Source: Oscillospiraceae bacterium
Lineage (GTDB): Bacteria > Bacillota > Clostridia > Oscillospirales > Oscillospiraceae
Reading direction: 5' to 3'
Assembly: GCA_021201735.1 (NCBI GenBank)
Contig: JAJQEJ010000075.1
Span: 7,375 to 44,112, forward strand
Length of the DNA: 36,738 nucleotides
This document shows positions 8,446 to 17,138 of this stretch, piece by piece (the stretch's first letter is position 1; every line of letters begins with the position of its first letter). A program made the position numbers and the translations under genes. A model generated the notes under the pieces. The model ran no database searches and was not told the origin of the DNA. It was given only the letters and a program-made list of their open reading frames with translations.

Positions 8446-8485
8446 AAAAAGGTGGTTGAAATCGTATGATTTCAGCCACCTTTTT
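8446..8485. terminator. Bidirectional terminator between convergent genes
   Basis: An 18-bp stem (AAAAAGGTGG... / ...CCACCTTTTT) with a single T-G wobble and a four-base loop, with A and T tracts on both sides. It serves the PTPS-family gene on plus and the ABC transporter unit on minus. Confidence 0.9.
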
Positions 8486-8492
8486 CATTTTC

Positions 8493-9218
8493 TTATCCTT
8501 CCGCAGCCTCAATGAGGCTGCGGGTATAGTCCGCCTGCGGGTGCGCGAAAAGCGCCTCCACCGTATTTTCTTCCACAATGCGCCCCTCGTATAAGACAAG
8601 CACGCGGTCACATATCTGATAGACCACATTCAGGTCATGTGAGACAAACAGATAGCTCAGGCCGAGTTCCCTGCCCAGTGTCTGCAGGAGCGTTAGAATC
8701 TGCGCCTGAATGGTGACGTCGAGCGCCGAGACCGGCTCGTCCGCGATGACCAACTCCGGTTGGGCGATTAGGGCCGCCGCGATGGCCACCCGCTGCCGCT
8801 GCCCGCCTGAAAGCTCCCGCGGACGGCGGGCTGCATATTCCTCCGACAGGCCCACCCGCGCGAGCATATCCAACACCCGCCGCCGCCGCTCCTCTTTTTC
8901 GATGCCGCCCATGGCGCGCAGCGGCTCCTCTATGATCCAGCCGACCTGTTTGGCCGGATTCAATGAGCCGAACGGATCCTGAAACACCATCTGGGGCCGC
9001 TTGGTGTGGTGGATGATCTCCCCCCGATAGCCGGAGAGCATCCCCAAAATTGCCTTACAGAGGGTGGACTTCCCGCTACCCGACTCCCCGACAAGACCCA
9101 GAATTTCCCCTCTGTAGAGCGCAAATGACACATCGTGCAGCACCTGCCTGCCTTTTTTTTTGCCCACTGCGCCATAGCCGACCGTGAGCCCCTTCACTTC
9201 TAAAACCGGATCAGGCAT
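8493..9218 (-). CDS. Nickel/peptide ABC transporter ATPase (NikE/DppF-type)
   Basis: A 241-residue ATPase, the last gene of the minus-strand transporter unit. The ATG at 9218 is favoured because GGAGG lies seven bases upstream. Seen are Walker A (GESGSGKST), Q-loop ([11 protein letters not shown]), ABC signature ([12 protein letters not shown]), Walker B ([12 protein letters not shown]) and the H-loop (SHDLNVV). With 241 residues it lacks the C-terminal oligopeptide-HPY extension of OppF/DppF (about 320 residues) and matches the NikE size class. It overlaps the preceding ATPase gene by eight bases, so the two are probably translationally coupled. It should power import as a heterodimer with that neighbour. 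Confidence 0.92.
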   Translation of the reverse strand: MPDPVLEVKGLTVGYGAVGKKKGRQVLHDVSFALYRGEILGLVGESGSGKSTLCKAILGMLSGYRGEIIHHTKRPQMVFQDPFGSLNPAKQVGWIIEEPLRAMGGIEKEERRRRVLDMLARVGLSEEYAARRPRELSGGQRQRVAIAAALIAQPELVIADEPVSALDVTIQAQILTLLQTLGRELGLSYLFVSHDLNVVYQICDRVLVLYEGRIVEENTVEALFAHPQADYTRSLIEAAEG

Positions 9219-9999
9219 GCTTTCGCCTCCTCGTCGGTATCGCGTCAATCAGCTCTTTGGTATAGCTTTCGCGCGGGGCGGAAAAAATCTGTTCCGTCTC
9301 GCCGAGCTCCACCAACACCCCCTGCCGCAGCACCGCGACGCGGCTACAGAGCCTCCGCACCACGGCGAGATTGTGGGAGATAAATAAAATACCCATCTCC
9401 CGCTCCTCGCTGACGCGCCGCAGGAGTGTCAAAATCTGCTTTTGCACCGTCACATCAAGCGCGGTGGTCGGCTCGTCGGCAATGAGCAGCTTTGGATTTG
9501 TGATGATCGCGGCGGCGATCATCACGCGCTGCCGCTGCCCGCCAGAGAGCTGGTGCGGATAGGCGTTATAGATGCGTTCCGGCTCCTGCAACTCAGCGGC
9601 GGCGATGGCCGCAAGCGCTTGCGCTCTGCGCGCCTGGTCGGAAAGGGACGTATGCAGCAGCAGCCCTTCCTCCACCTGCTTCCCCACTTTCATGAGCGGA
9701 TTCATGCTGGTCATCGGCTCCTGAAACACCATGCCGATTTCCCTGCCCTGTATCCGCCGGAGCGCTTGTCGGTCGGCGTGGAGCATGTCCTGCCCCAGAA
9801 AGCGCACGGTGCCGGTTGTGACCGTGTCACTGCGCCGTATCAGCCCCGCGATGGTGAGCGCCGTGACCGTCTTGCCGGAACCGGATTCTCCCACCAGCCC
9901 CAGCCGCTCTCCCGCGTCCATGTGAAAGCTGAGACCGTTTACCGCACTGCGTCCCGGCCGCGCGGGAAAGGAGACCACCAAATCTTTGACGTCCAGCAT
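9211..9999 (-). CDS. Nickel/peptide ABC transporter ATPase (NikD/DppD-type)
   Basis: A 262-residue ATPase. The start at 9999 ([11 protein letters not shown]) is preferred over a longer frame to 10050, because GGGAGG lies ten bases before it and the longer frame would cover the end of the permease gene. Seen are Walker A (GESGSGKTV), Q-loop ([11 protein letters not shown]), signature ([12 protein letters not shown]), Walker B ([12 protein letters not shown]) and H-loop (SHNLAVV). Like its partner it lacks the C-terminal extension of OppD/DppD and resembles NikD in length. It follows the permease gene by four bases and overlaps the next ATPase gene. Confidence 0.92.
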   Translation of the reverse strand: MLDVKDLVVSFPARPGRSAVNGLSFHMDAGERLGLVGESGSGKTVTALTIAGLIRRSDTVTTGTVRFLGQDMLHADRQALRRIQGREIGMVFQEPMTSMNPLMKVGKQVEEGLLLHTSLSDQARRAQALAAIAAAELQEPERIYNAYPHQLSGGQRQRVMIAAAIITNPKLLIADEPTTALDVTVQKQILTLLRRVSEEREMGILFISHNLAVVRRLCSRVAVLRQGVLVELGETEQIFSAPRESYTKELIDAIPTRRRKHA

Positions 10000-10003
10000 G
10001 TAT

Positions 10004-10810
10004 TCAGCGCCTCCCTTCCCGGCGGGAGAGACCCTCGCCCAGCAGTCCAAACCCCAGAATCAGCAATACAATAAAAATACCTGTCCCCAGCGCATACCAC
10101 GGCGCGATGAAAAGATACCCCTGCGCCTCGGAGAGCATCCGTCCCAAGCTCGCCTCCGGCGGCTGCACGCCGATACCGAGATAGCTCAGGCTCGCCTCAG
10201 CAAGCACCGCGTTGTTAAACCCGATGGCGATGGTGGAGAGCATCACCGGCATGGTGTTGGGCTGGATGTGCACAAAGATGATCCGCGCGTGGGACACCCC
10301 CATCAGCCGCGCGCTCTGCACATAGTCAAGCGCCCGGCAGCGGGCGACCTCACCGCGCGCGATGCGCGCAAAGCTGGGAATGAACAAAATGCCCAGCGCC
10401 ACAATGACATTCGTCTTGCCCGGGCCCATTATCCCGATCAGTACCAGCGCGAGCAGCACACTGGGAAAGGATGTGACGGTATCGCAGATACGCATCAAGA
10501 TGGCGTCCGCCCAGCCGCCGAAGTAGCCGGTCAGGCCGCCGATGAGCAGCCCGAACACGAGCCCGATGAGCACCGTCGCCGCCGCGATGACAATGGAATT
10601 GCCCGCGCCGGTCAGCACGCGGCTAAAAATATCCCGGCCTAAATTATCCGTCCCCAGCAGATGCAGGAGCGACGGCGCCTGCGTACGGGCGAGCAGGTCC
10701 TGCGCGTCGGGCGCATAGGGCGTCCAGAAAAAACCGACAATCGTCACAGCACAGACGATGGCCGTTATGCTGCCGCCGATGATCAGATTGTAGTTCTTTC
10801 GTGTACGCAT
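10004..10810 (-). CDS. Nickel/peptide ABC transporter permease (NikC/DppC-type)
   Basis: A 268-residue inner-membrane subunit of the BPD-type permease family. A first membrane helix at about residues 11-28 is followed by the OppC-like N-terminal motif LLGTDNLGRDIFSRVL and by further hydrophobic segments. The EAA loop is readable as ESARLMGV-like (VQSARLMGVSHARIIFVHI), where it contacts the ATPases. It is the first gene of the minus-strand unit and faces the plus-strand binding protein and second permease, with which it should form the channel. Confidence 0.92.
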   Translation of the reverse strand: MRTRKNYNLIIGGSITAIVCAVTIVGFFWTPYAPDAQDLLARTQAPSLLHLLGTDNLGRDIFSRVLTGAGNSIVIAAATVLIGLVFGLLIGGLTGYFGGWADAILMRICDTVTSFPSVLLALVLIGIMGPGKTNVIVALGILFIPSFARIARGEVARCRALDYVQSARLMGVSHARIIFVHIQPNTMPVMLSTIAIGFNNAVLAEASLSYLGIGVQPPEASLGRMLSEAQGYLFIAPWYALGTGIFIVLLILGFGLLGEGLSRREGRR

Positions 10811-10844
10811 GGCGCAAACCCCGCTCCAGTATGAATTGTACCGT

Positions 10845-10873
10845 ATTTTACCACACTCTTTTTGTATTGAAAA
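10845..10873 (-). promoter_or_regulatory. Promoter of the minus-strand transporter unit
   Basis: On the minus strand TTTTCA (10868-10873), 17-base spacer, TAAAAT (10845-10850). It lies 35 bases before the permease start and back to back with the plus-strand promoter at 10905-10933. Confidence 0.55.
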
Positions 10874-10904
10874 GGGGCGTTGGCAAATTTAATTTGATTT
10901 TTAC

Positions 10905-10933
10905 TTGCCATTTTATGAAAAAGGAAGTATACT
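10905..10933 (+). promoter_or_regulatory. Promoter of the binding-protein unit
   Basis: TTGCCA (10905-10910), 17-base spacer, TATACT (10928-10933). Downstream, in the transcribed leader, is a short inverted repeat CTTGGA-TCT-TCCAAG (10956-10970), a possible operator or small hairpin, just before the AAAAAAGGAG ribosome site. Confidence 0.7.
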
Positions 10934-10991
10934 TTTGTTCGTCAACTAAATATGTCTTGGATCTTCCAAGGAAAAAAGGAGAACTGCGAAC

Positions 10992-12551
10992 ATGAAGTAT
11001 TTTCGTAACGCACTCGCAATTCTGCTGACGGCCACGCTATTGGCTGTTGCACTGTGCGCCTGCACAGGCGACAAGCCACCCGCGTCTGCGTCACCGGATG
11101 GAAGCCTCGAGACCAGCAATTCCGAGCCGATTTACGGCGGTGAAGTCACCGTTGGCATCGGTCAGGATTTAGAGGACAGTCTTGACCCCCACAATATGGA
11201 GGCGGCAGGAACCAGAGAAGTTCTATTCAATGTCTTTGAGGGCCTTGTAAAGCCCACAAGTGATGGAAATCTCATCCCCGCCGTAGCCAGCGACTATTCC
11301 ATTGAGAACAACGGAGCGACCTTTGTCTTTACGCTCCGCGACAACGTTCTCTTCCACAATGGGGCAGTCGTTACGGTCGGGGATGTTGTCTATTCTCTGG
11401 AGCGCTGCATGGGTAAAGATCGCTCTGAACCGCTGGTTTCGGCGTTTGCCGCCGTGAAGTCGGTAGAAGCCACCAACGACAAGACCGTTGTCGTCAACCT
11501 GAACAGTCCCAACCCGGAATTTTTGGCCGACCTGACTGTGGCGATCATTCCGCAGGACTATGACAGCGCAACCCCCGTCGGCACCGGCCCCTTCCGCTTT
11601 GCCTCCCACACGCCGCTCGAGAGCGTCGTGCTGGAGAAATTCGACGGCTATTGGGGCACCCCCGCCTATCTGGACAAGGTGACCTTCCAGATCATCGGCA
11701 ATGCCGATACCATCGCCATGAGTTTGGAGAGCGGCGCGATGGATATCTGTCCGCACATCACCACCACGCAGTCGGCGGGGCTCTCCGACGATTTTTACGT
11801 GCTGGAGGGCACCATGAATCTGGTGCAGGCGGTCTATCTCAACAACGCTGTGGCTCCGCTTGACCGGCTGGAAGTGCGGCAGGCCCTCTCCCACGCCATT
11901 GACCGCGACGCCATTATGCTCGTCACAGGGGATGGCCGCGGCACCGCCATTGGCAGCAGCATGTACCCCGCGTTCCAGAAATACTTTATGCCGGAGCTCT
12001 CGGATTACTACGACTATAACCCGGAAACGGCAAAGCAGATGCTCGCCGACGCCGGTTATCCGGACGGCTTTGACCTGACCATCACCGTCCCCGACTACAC
12101 GCAGCACATTGAAACCGCGCAGGTCGTGGCGGAGCAGTTCAAAGCCATCGGCGTCAACGTGACCATTCAGCAGGTCGATATGAACACCTGGCTGGAGGAC
12201 GTCTACCAAAATCGCAACTACGAGGCCACCATCATCGGCTTTGACGCGAAAACCCTGACCGCCCGCGCCATGCTGGAGCGCTTTTCCAGCACCGCAAGCG
12301 CCGACAGCATCAATATCAGCAATTTCTCCAACGACGAATACGACGAGACGCTGGCGGCGGCCATGAGCGCCACCGACGAGGAGACGCAGGTCGCCCTCTA
12401 TAAGCGCTGTGAAGAGATTTTAACCGAACAGGCAGCAAACCTCTATATTCAGGATCTGTGCGATCTGGTGGCCATCCGCGGCAATCTGAGCGGCTACACC
12501 TACTATCCGCTTTACGCGATTGATATGTCTAAGGTGTACTATACCGGCTAA
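10992..12551 (+). CDS. Solute-binding lipoprotein of the nickel/peptide ABC transporter (SBP family 5)
   Basis: A 519-residue extracytoplasmic binding protein. The N-terminus is a lipoprotein signal (hydrophobic core, then LCAC with the lipid-bearing Cys at 24), so it is tethered outside the membrane. A Ser/Pro-rich linker follows. The mature part has typical family 5 features: an early LDPHNMEAAGTREVLFNVFEG segment, FTLRDNVLFHNG, VGTGPFRF, and the late VRQALSHAIDRDAI motif. The ligand (short peptide, nickel chelate or other) cannot be read from the sequence. It is followed on the same strand by its permease. Confidence 0.9.
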   Translation: MKYFRNALAILLTATLLAVALCACTGDKPPASASPDGSLETSNSEPIYGGEVTVGIGQDLEDSLDPHNMEAAGTREVLFNVFEGLVKPTSDGNLIPAVASDYSIENNGATFVFTLRDNVLFHNGAVVTVGDVVYSLERCMGKDRSEPLVSAFAAVKSVEATNDKTVVVNLNSPNPEFLADLTVAIIPQDYDSATPVGTGPFRFASHTPLESVVLEKFDGYWGTPAYLDKVTFQIIGNADTIAMSLESGAMDICPHITTTQSAGLSDDFYVLEGTMNLVQAVYLNNAVAPLDRLEVRQALSHAIDRDAIMLVTGDGRGTAIGSSMYPAFQKYFMPELSDYYDYNPETAKQMLADAGYPDGFDLTITVPDYTQHIETAQVVAEQFKAIGVNVTIQQVDMNTWLEDVYQNRNYEATIIGFDAKTLTARAMLERFSSTASADSINISNFSNDEYDETLAAAMSATDEETQVALYKRCEEILTEQAANLYIQDLCDLVAIRGNLSGYTYYPLYAIDMSKVYYTG

Positions 12552-12563
12552 CGCACATCATTC

Positions 12564-12587
12564 GCCCCTCCGCAGTGAGCGGGGGGC
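12564..12587 (+). promoter_or_regulatory. Intergenic hairpin between binding-protein and permease genes
   Basis: A nine-bp GC stem with one bulged T (GCCCCTCCGC / GCGGGGGGC) and no T-tract after it. Such hairpins often protect the upstream message end, which would fit a higher amount of binding protein than permease. Confidence 0.5.
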
Positions 12588-12634
12588 AACCGGTATCCAA
12601 AATTACTCCGGCTTTTAAGGGGGGACGGCAGGCA

Positions 12635-13576
12635 ATGCGTTATTGGGTCAAAAAAATCCTCTTGCTTTTGATCACGCTGTTTGCCGTCTCTCTGTTTGTT
12701 TTTCTCGCCTTTCAGATTATCCCCGGCGACCCGGCGACCCGGATGCTCGGCACCAGCGCTACGCCGGAACGGCTGGAGGCACTGCGGGAGGAACTCGGTC
12801 TCAACCGGCCCGTGCTTGTCCGCTACGGAGATTGGCTGGGAAATTTCCTGCGCGGCAACGCGGGCACCTCCTATACCTACAGCACGCCGGTCTCCGCCCT
12901 GCTGCAGGATAAAATCCCCGTTACCCTTACGTTAAGCGCGATCTCCTTCCTGCTGGTGCTGGCGATCTCCCTTCCGCTGGGGCTGTTGCTGGCGCACCGC
13001 GAGGATACGCTGCTGGACAGGATACTCACCCCCATCAATCAGGTGATTATGTCGATCCCTCCATTTTTCACGGGTATCCTCTTCTGTTATGTCTTCGGTA
13101 TCATATTAAAGCTCTTCGCCCCCGGGAACTATGTCGCTTTTCAGACCGACCCGCTCGGCCATTTTGTCTATCTCTTTTTTGCCGCGCTCGCCATTGCGCT
13201 CCCGAAAAGCGCGATGACCATCAAAATGCTGCGCGGCAGTATCGGAATCGAAATGGAGCAGGACTACATTCGCACCGCATATGCCAGAGGGAATACCCGC
13301 TATGGCGCGCTACGCCGCCATGCGCTGCGGAATGCGATTGTCCCCGTCATCACCTTTCTCGCCATGACCCTCGCCGATATCATCGCCGGAAGCATTGTGG
13401 TGGAACAGGTCTTCTCCATCCCCGGCATCGGGCGGCTGCTCCTCTCCTCCATCTCTGGCCGCGACTACCCCGTGGTGCAGGTGATCGTCGTATTCATCGC
13501 GTTTGTGGTGGTTGCCACCAATTTCATTGCGGATATGATCAACCAGCGCATTGACCCACGACTACGACTGACATAA
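12635..13576 (+). CDS. Nickel/peptide ABC transporter permease (NikB/DppB-type)
   Basis: A 313-residue integral membrane protein. The ATG at 12635 (MRYWVKKILLLLITLFAVS) is chosen because a G-rich Shine-Dalgarno sequence precedes it and the first membrane helix begins right after; an earlier in-frame start would fall inside the hairpin at 12564-12587. The N-terminus carries the OppB motif FLAFQIIPGDPATRMLG. The EAA loop reads YIRTAYARGNTRYGALRRHALRNAIVP with minor changes from consensus. It pairs with the permease encoded on the opposite strand. Confidence 0.92.
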   Translation: MRYWVKKILLLLITLFAVSLFVFLAFQIIPGDPATRMLGTSATPERLEALREELGLNRPVLVRYGDWLGNFLRGNAGTSYTYSTPVSALLQDKIPVTLTLSAISFLLVLAISLPLGLLLAHREDTLLDRILTPINQVIMSIPPFFTGILFCYVFGIILKLFAPGNYVAFQTDPLGHFVYLFFAALAIALPKSAMTIKMLRGSIGIEMEQDYIRTAYARGNTRYGALRRHALRNAIVPVITFLAMTLADIIAGSIVVEQVFSIPGIGRLLLSSISGRDYPVVQVIVVFIAFVVVATNFIADMINQRIDPRLRLT

Positions 13577-13581
13577 ATAAG

Positions 13582-13628
13582 GGACTGACTCATCAAGAAT
13601 TCTATAGAATTCTTTAATGCGTCAGTCC
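13582..13628. terminator. Hairpin between convergent permease and DHH-like operon
   Basis: GGACTGAC (13582-13589) pairs with GTCAGTCC (13621-13628), enclosing a second perfect stem AAGAATTC-TATA-GAATTCTT. Only a weak T-rich tract follows, but its place between convergent genes supports a terminator. Confidence 0.7.
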
Positions 13629-13752
13629 TGATTTTCAAGAGAAACACTGCAAAATTCAGTCACCGGCAAGGTTCTTGGTTTCTTTCCACAGGGGGAGTCC
13701 TCTTATGCATCCAACAGCCTCACTGGATCGTCCTGTATTCACCCAGTACCTG

Positions 13753-14712
13753 TCAGCTTTTGCTATTACTTCGGCGGAGCGCAAAATGAACCCCCAGCCA
13801 GATCAGAGCAAATGCGAACAACACAAGCCCCCAGCTCAGCAAAACATGTGGGCTTTGATCAACCGTAACGCTTGTCACACCATTCTTTGCCGAAATCACC
13901 AGCAACGGCTCCAATTCCACAAATGACGTATGCACAAAAGTGAAGACCAGCACCACCGGTAATATCCAGTTGGACAGGCTTTGAAAGATGTCGGCATTCC
14001 GAATCCGAATGCTGCTGTCCAGACTGCCGATGTGGCTGGATATCTCATCCTTGACCGTCTTGCATTGAAATAAATCCATCCACTTACGGTACAGGAAATT
14101 ACCCATTTCATTGTGCGTCGCCTCTACAAAGTAGCTATCGGCCAGAAACTGGTTGAGCTTCCGGTACAGACTGCTGATCTGTTTATATTTTCGCGTGCGC
14201 AGCAGCTGGGCCTGAAATTCCGCCAGCGTGTTTGCCTGTAGCAACACCAGTATATACAGGAATCGCCATTCATCCAGATACTGCTTCTGAAACATACGCT
14301 GCTTGCTGTTGAAATCTCCTGCGGAAGGTATGCTGCTCGACTCATGGGGCATAATCACCACCGCCGCGCTCCCACTCCGCGTGTTCGCCACTATGCTCCG
14401 CGCATTAATACAGCTCAGCTGCCCTTCGTGCATATCTGCCCCCTCAATCCAACCGCACAGTTGTCGAGCAAGCTGCCGGAGCGCAAAATCCGACACATTC
14501 AGAATATGGGGCGTCGTCTGCAGCATATGATACAGCTGCGGCGCTTTGCAGGTCAGGCCAAAGCCTTCCAGTGACGGAAAGAACTTTTGTTGTAGTATGC
14601 CTGGTTCCATCTGAGTAATAGCCTCCCGGTATTCACGTTGCTTGGTCAGAAACGCATCCACCCGCATATCCCGGTAATCCGTCTGCGTTTCAACACACAA
14701 CACACAACACAC
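13753..14712 (-). CDS. Piece 3 of an interrupted DHH-like membrane protein (C-terminal membrane part)
   Basis: A 319-codon frame starting at a GTG that lies inside a 7-bp triplet repeat, without a proper ribosome site. It probably is the C-terminal part of the protein begun by the two upstream frames. The first 250 residues are soluble and partly helical, with no motif I recognise. Two membrane helices close the protein (about residues 248-265, WILPVVLVFTFVHTSFV, and 290-309, LLSWGLVLFAFALIWLG). The arrangement of a helical stalk and two C-terminal helices recalls CorA-like proteins, but the GMN motif is missing. Removing one 7-bp unit at 14691-14711 would join it in frame to piece 2. Confidence 0.6.
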   Translation of the reverse strand: MCCVLCVETQTDYRDMRVDAFLTKQREYREAITQMEPGILQQKFFPSLEGFGLTCKAPQLYHMLQTTPHILNVSDFALRQLARQLCGWIEGADMHEGQLSCINARSIVANTRSGSAAVVIMPHESSSIPSAGDFNSKQRMFQKQYLDEWRFLYILVLLQANTLAEFQAQLLRTRKYKQISSLYRKLNQFLADSYFVEATHNEMGNFLYRKWMDLFQCKTVKDEISSHIGSLDSSIRIRNADIFQSLSNWILPVVLVFTFVHTSFVELEPLLVISAKNGVTSVTVDQSPHVLLSWGLVLFAFALIWLGVHFALRRSNSKS

Positions 14713-15325
14713 CAGACCTGTATGCGGTCAGGATGATCTGCATCGATAGCTTTTCCGGGAACAAACCCGCCTGGGCCCGGTCATCCTGCTTGTCCATCCG
14801 CAGACAGTGCAGCGCAGTGGTACCACACCGGAATTCATTGACGGCTACATTAAAACATGTACTGTTCTGCAGCGTTTCCACCTCCCAGCCATGCGGTTTG
14901 AGACCTTTACACAGCTCGTCAGCCCGCCCTGTAAAAGAAAACGGGATGAATATGTATTGTGTAAAACCCTGCACAACGACTTGCTGGTAGTGCCGGATAT
15001 GGTAGATCATATCCGTAACAGACTGCAGTGTGCCCGTGTACGGCGTGGCAATAAAGCTCTCGTCCCGGTTCACATACCACGGGTCACTTGTGCGCAGGAA
15101 CGGTTCCATCCCAAATCCGGGACGCTCCATCCCCTGGTTCCGCTTCAGGCACGCTTTTTCTCCCAGCAGCTTCTGTTCCAGCCTTTGCTCAATCTGCTCA
15201 AGGTAGGCGGCAATTGGCGCAAGCGTGTAATTATGCCCCTCTGCCTCCGGTATGGATAGCATCACGTTCGAAACCGTACAGGTAAGCCCCGGAACCGGCT
15301 CTGCCGTCTCCACCGAGTTGGGCAC
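14690..15325 (-). CDS. Piece 2 of an interrupted DHH-like membrane protein (middle part)
   Basis: A 211-codon frame from a GTG at 15325, directly downstream of an in-frame TGA (15329-15331) and with no ribosome site, so it is more likely a fragment than a gene. Recognisable segments include DPWYVNRDESFIATPYTGTL and a helix-rich part before it (YLEQIEQRLEQKLLG). Its end, SGVLCVVC, is read out of the 7-bp repeat and looks artificial. It overlaps piece 1 by 95 bases and piece 3 by 23 bases; in both cases the next piece lies in the +1 frame. Confidence 0.6.
   Translation of the reverse strand: MPNSVETAEPVPGLTCTVSNVMLSIPEAEGHNYTLAPIAAYLEQIEQRLEQKLLGEKACLKRNQGMERPGFGMEPFLRTSDPWYVNRDESFIATPYTGTLQSVTDMIYHIRHYQQVVVQGFTQYIFIPFSFTGRADELCKGLKPHGWEVETLQNSTCFNVAVNEFRCGTTALHCLRMDKQDDRAQAGLFPEKLSMQIILTAYRSGVLCVVC
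14691..14711 (-). repeat. Three perfect copies of a 7-bp repeat at a frame break
   Basis: TGTGTTG occurs three times without interruption on the minus strand, exactly where piece 2 ends and piece 3 begins. Seven is not a multiple of three, so each gain or loss of a unit shifts the frame. With two copies the two frames fuse and read YRSGVLCVETQTDYRDM across the join. Confidence 0.9.
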
Positions 15326-16076
15326 AAGTCAGAACATAGCCATGCATCCGCGCCCAGAGGCGGTTGTGCACACATCTGGACGGCCTTCGCCAGAACAGGG
15401 CTTTGACCGGCTGTTTTGCAATTTTACCGGTATCCCGCTCAGGCAGGTGCACCAGCGTCGCCTCACAGGCCTGCATATCGGTACCCTGCACCTCCTGTAA
15501 AAACGTCTGGTAATCCCGCCGCGCCAACGCCGCGACTTCTTTATACCCCTGCCGGACAATCTCATCCTCCATCAGGTCAATGGTATCCTCCCCGCAGGCA
15601 TACGCCTCCAGCACAGCATCCATTTCCTGTAGGACAAGGCGGTTGATCTCGCTTTGCGGCTTTCCGTGTCCGCGGTATACCTCGGGCAAAAAGCAAACCA
15701 GATTGTAAAATGTCCTTGCTGTCTTGACATTGAGCCGGATCCTTCCGCGGTTCACATCGCCCGCAAAAGCCTGCATCTGCTCCGCCTTTGGCGGAAAAAC
15801 TCCGTGCTCGAAATAATACCGGGCGAAGAACGCGGAGATGCAGGCGTCTGCATCCGGCCGTATGTGCGTTACAATCGTCACTTGCTCCATCGCTGCAAAC
15901 GGTGCGATCAGATGTGCATGCGCCAGCAATACCTGTGCTGTGGATGCATAGACTGTTCCGTTTACATCCAACGCGCCTGCCTGTATGGTATTCCCAACGT
16001 CAATCCATAAGTGATTAGCATCCATATCCCCAGTGTAACTGGTCCCGTCCGGAACGAATTGATACTCTATCCGCAT
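15231..16076 (-). CDS. Piece 1 of an interrupted protein: DHH-phosphoesterase-like N-terminal part
   Basis: A 281-codon frame. The segment VTIVTHIRPDADACISAFFAR (residues about 67-87) fits the DHH-family motif HxxPDxDAxxS. Before it, WIDVGNTIQAGALDVNG resembles the GxxDHH motif of DHH-like hydrolases, but the HH pair reads VN, so metal binding may be lost. DHH proteins cleave phosphodiesters in nucleotides, cyclic dinucleotides or polyphosphate; whether this one is active is open. The last 31 codons after LTCAQ look out of frame, and one extra C in the run at 15321-15323 would explain the break. It follows the asparaginase-fold gene by 33 bases in the same operon. Confidence 0.6.
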   Translation of the reverse strand: MRIEYQFVPDGTSYTGDMDANHLWIDVGNTIQAGALDVNGTVYASTAQVLLAHAHLIAPFAAMEQVTIVTHIRPDADACISAFFARYYFEHGVFPPKAEQMQAFAGDVNRGRIRLNVKTARTFYNLVCFLPEVYRGHGKPQSEINRLVLQEMDAVLEAYACGEDTIDLMEDEIVRQGYKEVAALARRDYQTFLQEVQGTDMQACEATLVHLPERDTGKIAKQPVKALFWRRPSRCVHNRLWARMHGYVLTCAQLGGDGRAGSGAYLYGFERDAIHTGGRGA

Positions 16077-16109
16077 GTTGTCACCACGCCATTCTTGTAT
16101 CTTTATAAA

Positions 16110-17138
16110 TTAGTCTTCTACATATTCAAAAAAGAGATTCTCCGACATGTACTTTGTTGGCGTAGTCTGATCCTGATTATATGCGACATACAGCTTCGCG
16201 AGCGCCGCTTCATAGGACAGGTTTGTCAGCGTGTGCACACCGGCGCACAGCAGTTCCCGGCTGGTATAGTACATGCTGCCAACACAGTTTCGCGAGTCGT
16301 GGATATACAGGTCAATCCCGTTCTGGTTGCACAGATGCGCAAGCTCTACAATGGAATTCTCCTTTGGCTCAATGCAGGCCGTGGAAGAGTGATAAAGGCC
16401 GTGTAGAATCGCTGCCGGCCTGCTTTTTTTTAAATCATAGAGGGAATAATCCAGACCCGGGTACGGCTGGATGCTGATCACCTTATTGTCAAACCGGATT
16501 TGCGGAATTCCAAAGGCCGCCTGTCGGGCAGTCCCTTGCATATCCGGGTTCATCGGGTGGTGATTGCGAACGAGCTTTCCATGCTCCATCCTGCCAAAAT
16601 CAACGCCCAGATAGGATCGGTACTGATCTGTCACCTTGTCCGCCTCCAGTAGCCGGGTGCCAAGATAGACCACCAGCTCCTCCGCAGTATTCTGGAAGAC
16701 CGCGAATACCCCCGGCAGGCCTTCCCCCAGAATAAACTGTACCGCCCCGGCGAAGTTTTGATGCCCATTGCTCTGTGGGTGATCCAGTGCGCGATTGCTG
16801 GCAACAAATACAACCGGCAATCCAAGTCCGGCCAATAAATAGCTCATTACCCCGGTTGTATAGGGCAGGGTATCCGTTCCGTGTGTGATGATAATCCCGC
16901 TGTATGCAGCCAGATCCATACCGGATAGTGTGTCATATATAGCCGACCAATGACGCGGGACAAGATTTTCACTTAGTATATTCAGTGGCTGAACCGTATC
17001 AAACGTTACCTGCATTTCTGTGTCGCGCCTGAACGTCTCCAGCAGGGTATAGCCCTGCGTTTCATCCACATTGATGACTGCATTTGCCGATTTGGAGCCG
17101 ATCGTACCACCCGTAAAAACTACCAGTATTTTCTTCAA
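16110..17138 (-). CDS. Asparaginase-fold protein (type I L-asparaginase-like)
   Basis: About 342 residues. A TTG at 17138 is preferred: the AGGAG site at 17146-17150 is seven bases from it but only one base from the ATG at 17144. Both active-site threonine motifs are present, TGGTIGS near the start and HGTDT near residue 90. The family hydrolyses asparagine to aspartate and ammonia. In the stretch where asparaginases carry the catalytic lysine after Thr (T-K), I read VTDQYRS, so Asp seems to replace Lys (about residue 173 counted from the ATG). This may mean another amide substrate or a changed role. It lies seven bases after the HEPN-V4R gene, clearly co-transcribed, which is not the setting of a housekeeping ansA. 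Confidence 0.8.
   Translation of the reverse strand: MKKILVVFTGGTIGSKSANAVINVDETQGYTLLETFRRDTEMQVTFDTVQPLNILSENLVPRHWSAIYDTLSGMDLAAYSGIIITHGTDTLPYTTGVMSYLLAGLGLPVVFVASNRALDHPQSNGHQNFAGAVQFILGEGLPGVFAVFQNTAEELVVYLGTRLLEADKVTDQYRSYLGVDFGRMEHGKLVRNHHPMNPDMQGTARQAAFGIPQIRFDNKVISIQPYPGLDYSLYDLKKSRPAAILHGLYHSSTACIEPKENSIVELAHLCNQNGIDLYIHDSRNCVGSMYYTSRELLCAGVHTLTNLSYEAALAKLYVAYNQDQTTPTKYMSENLFFEYVED

Noticed and set aside
11223-12209. 328-codon minus-strand frame
   Set aside because: Antisense to the binding-protein gene, whose domains and lipoprotein signal are clear.
8493-13576. Naming the transporter nikABCDE
   Set aside because: Sizes fit, but the ligand cannot be read from the sequence and no nickel enzyme or NikR site is nearby.
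13753-14712. CorA magnesium channel
   Set aside because: Two C-terminal helices alone fit, but the GMN motif is absent and the frame appears to be part of a larger protein.
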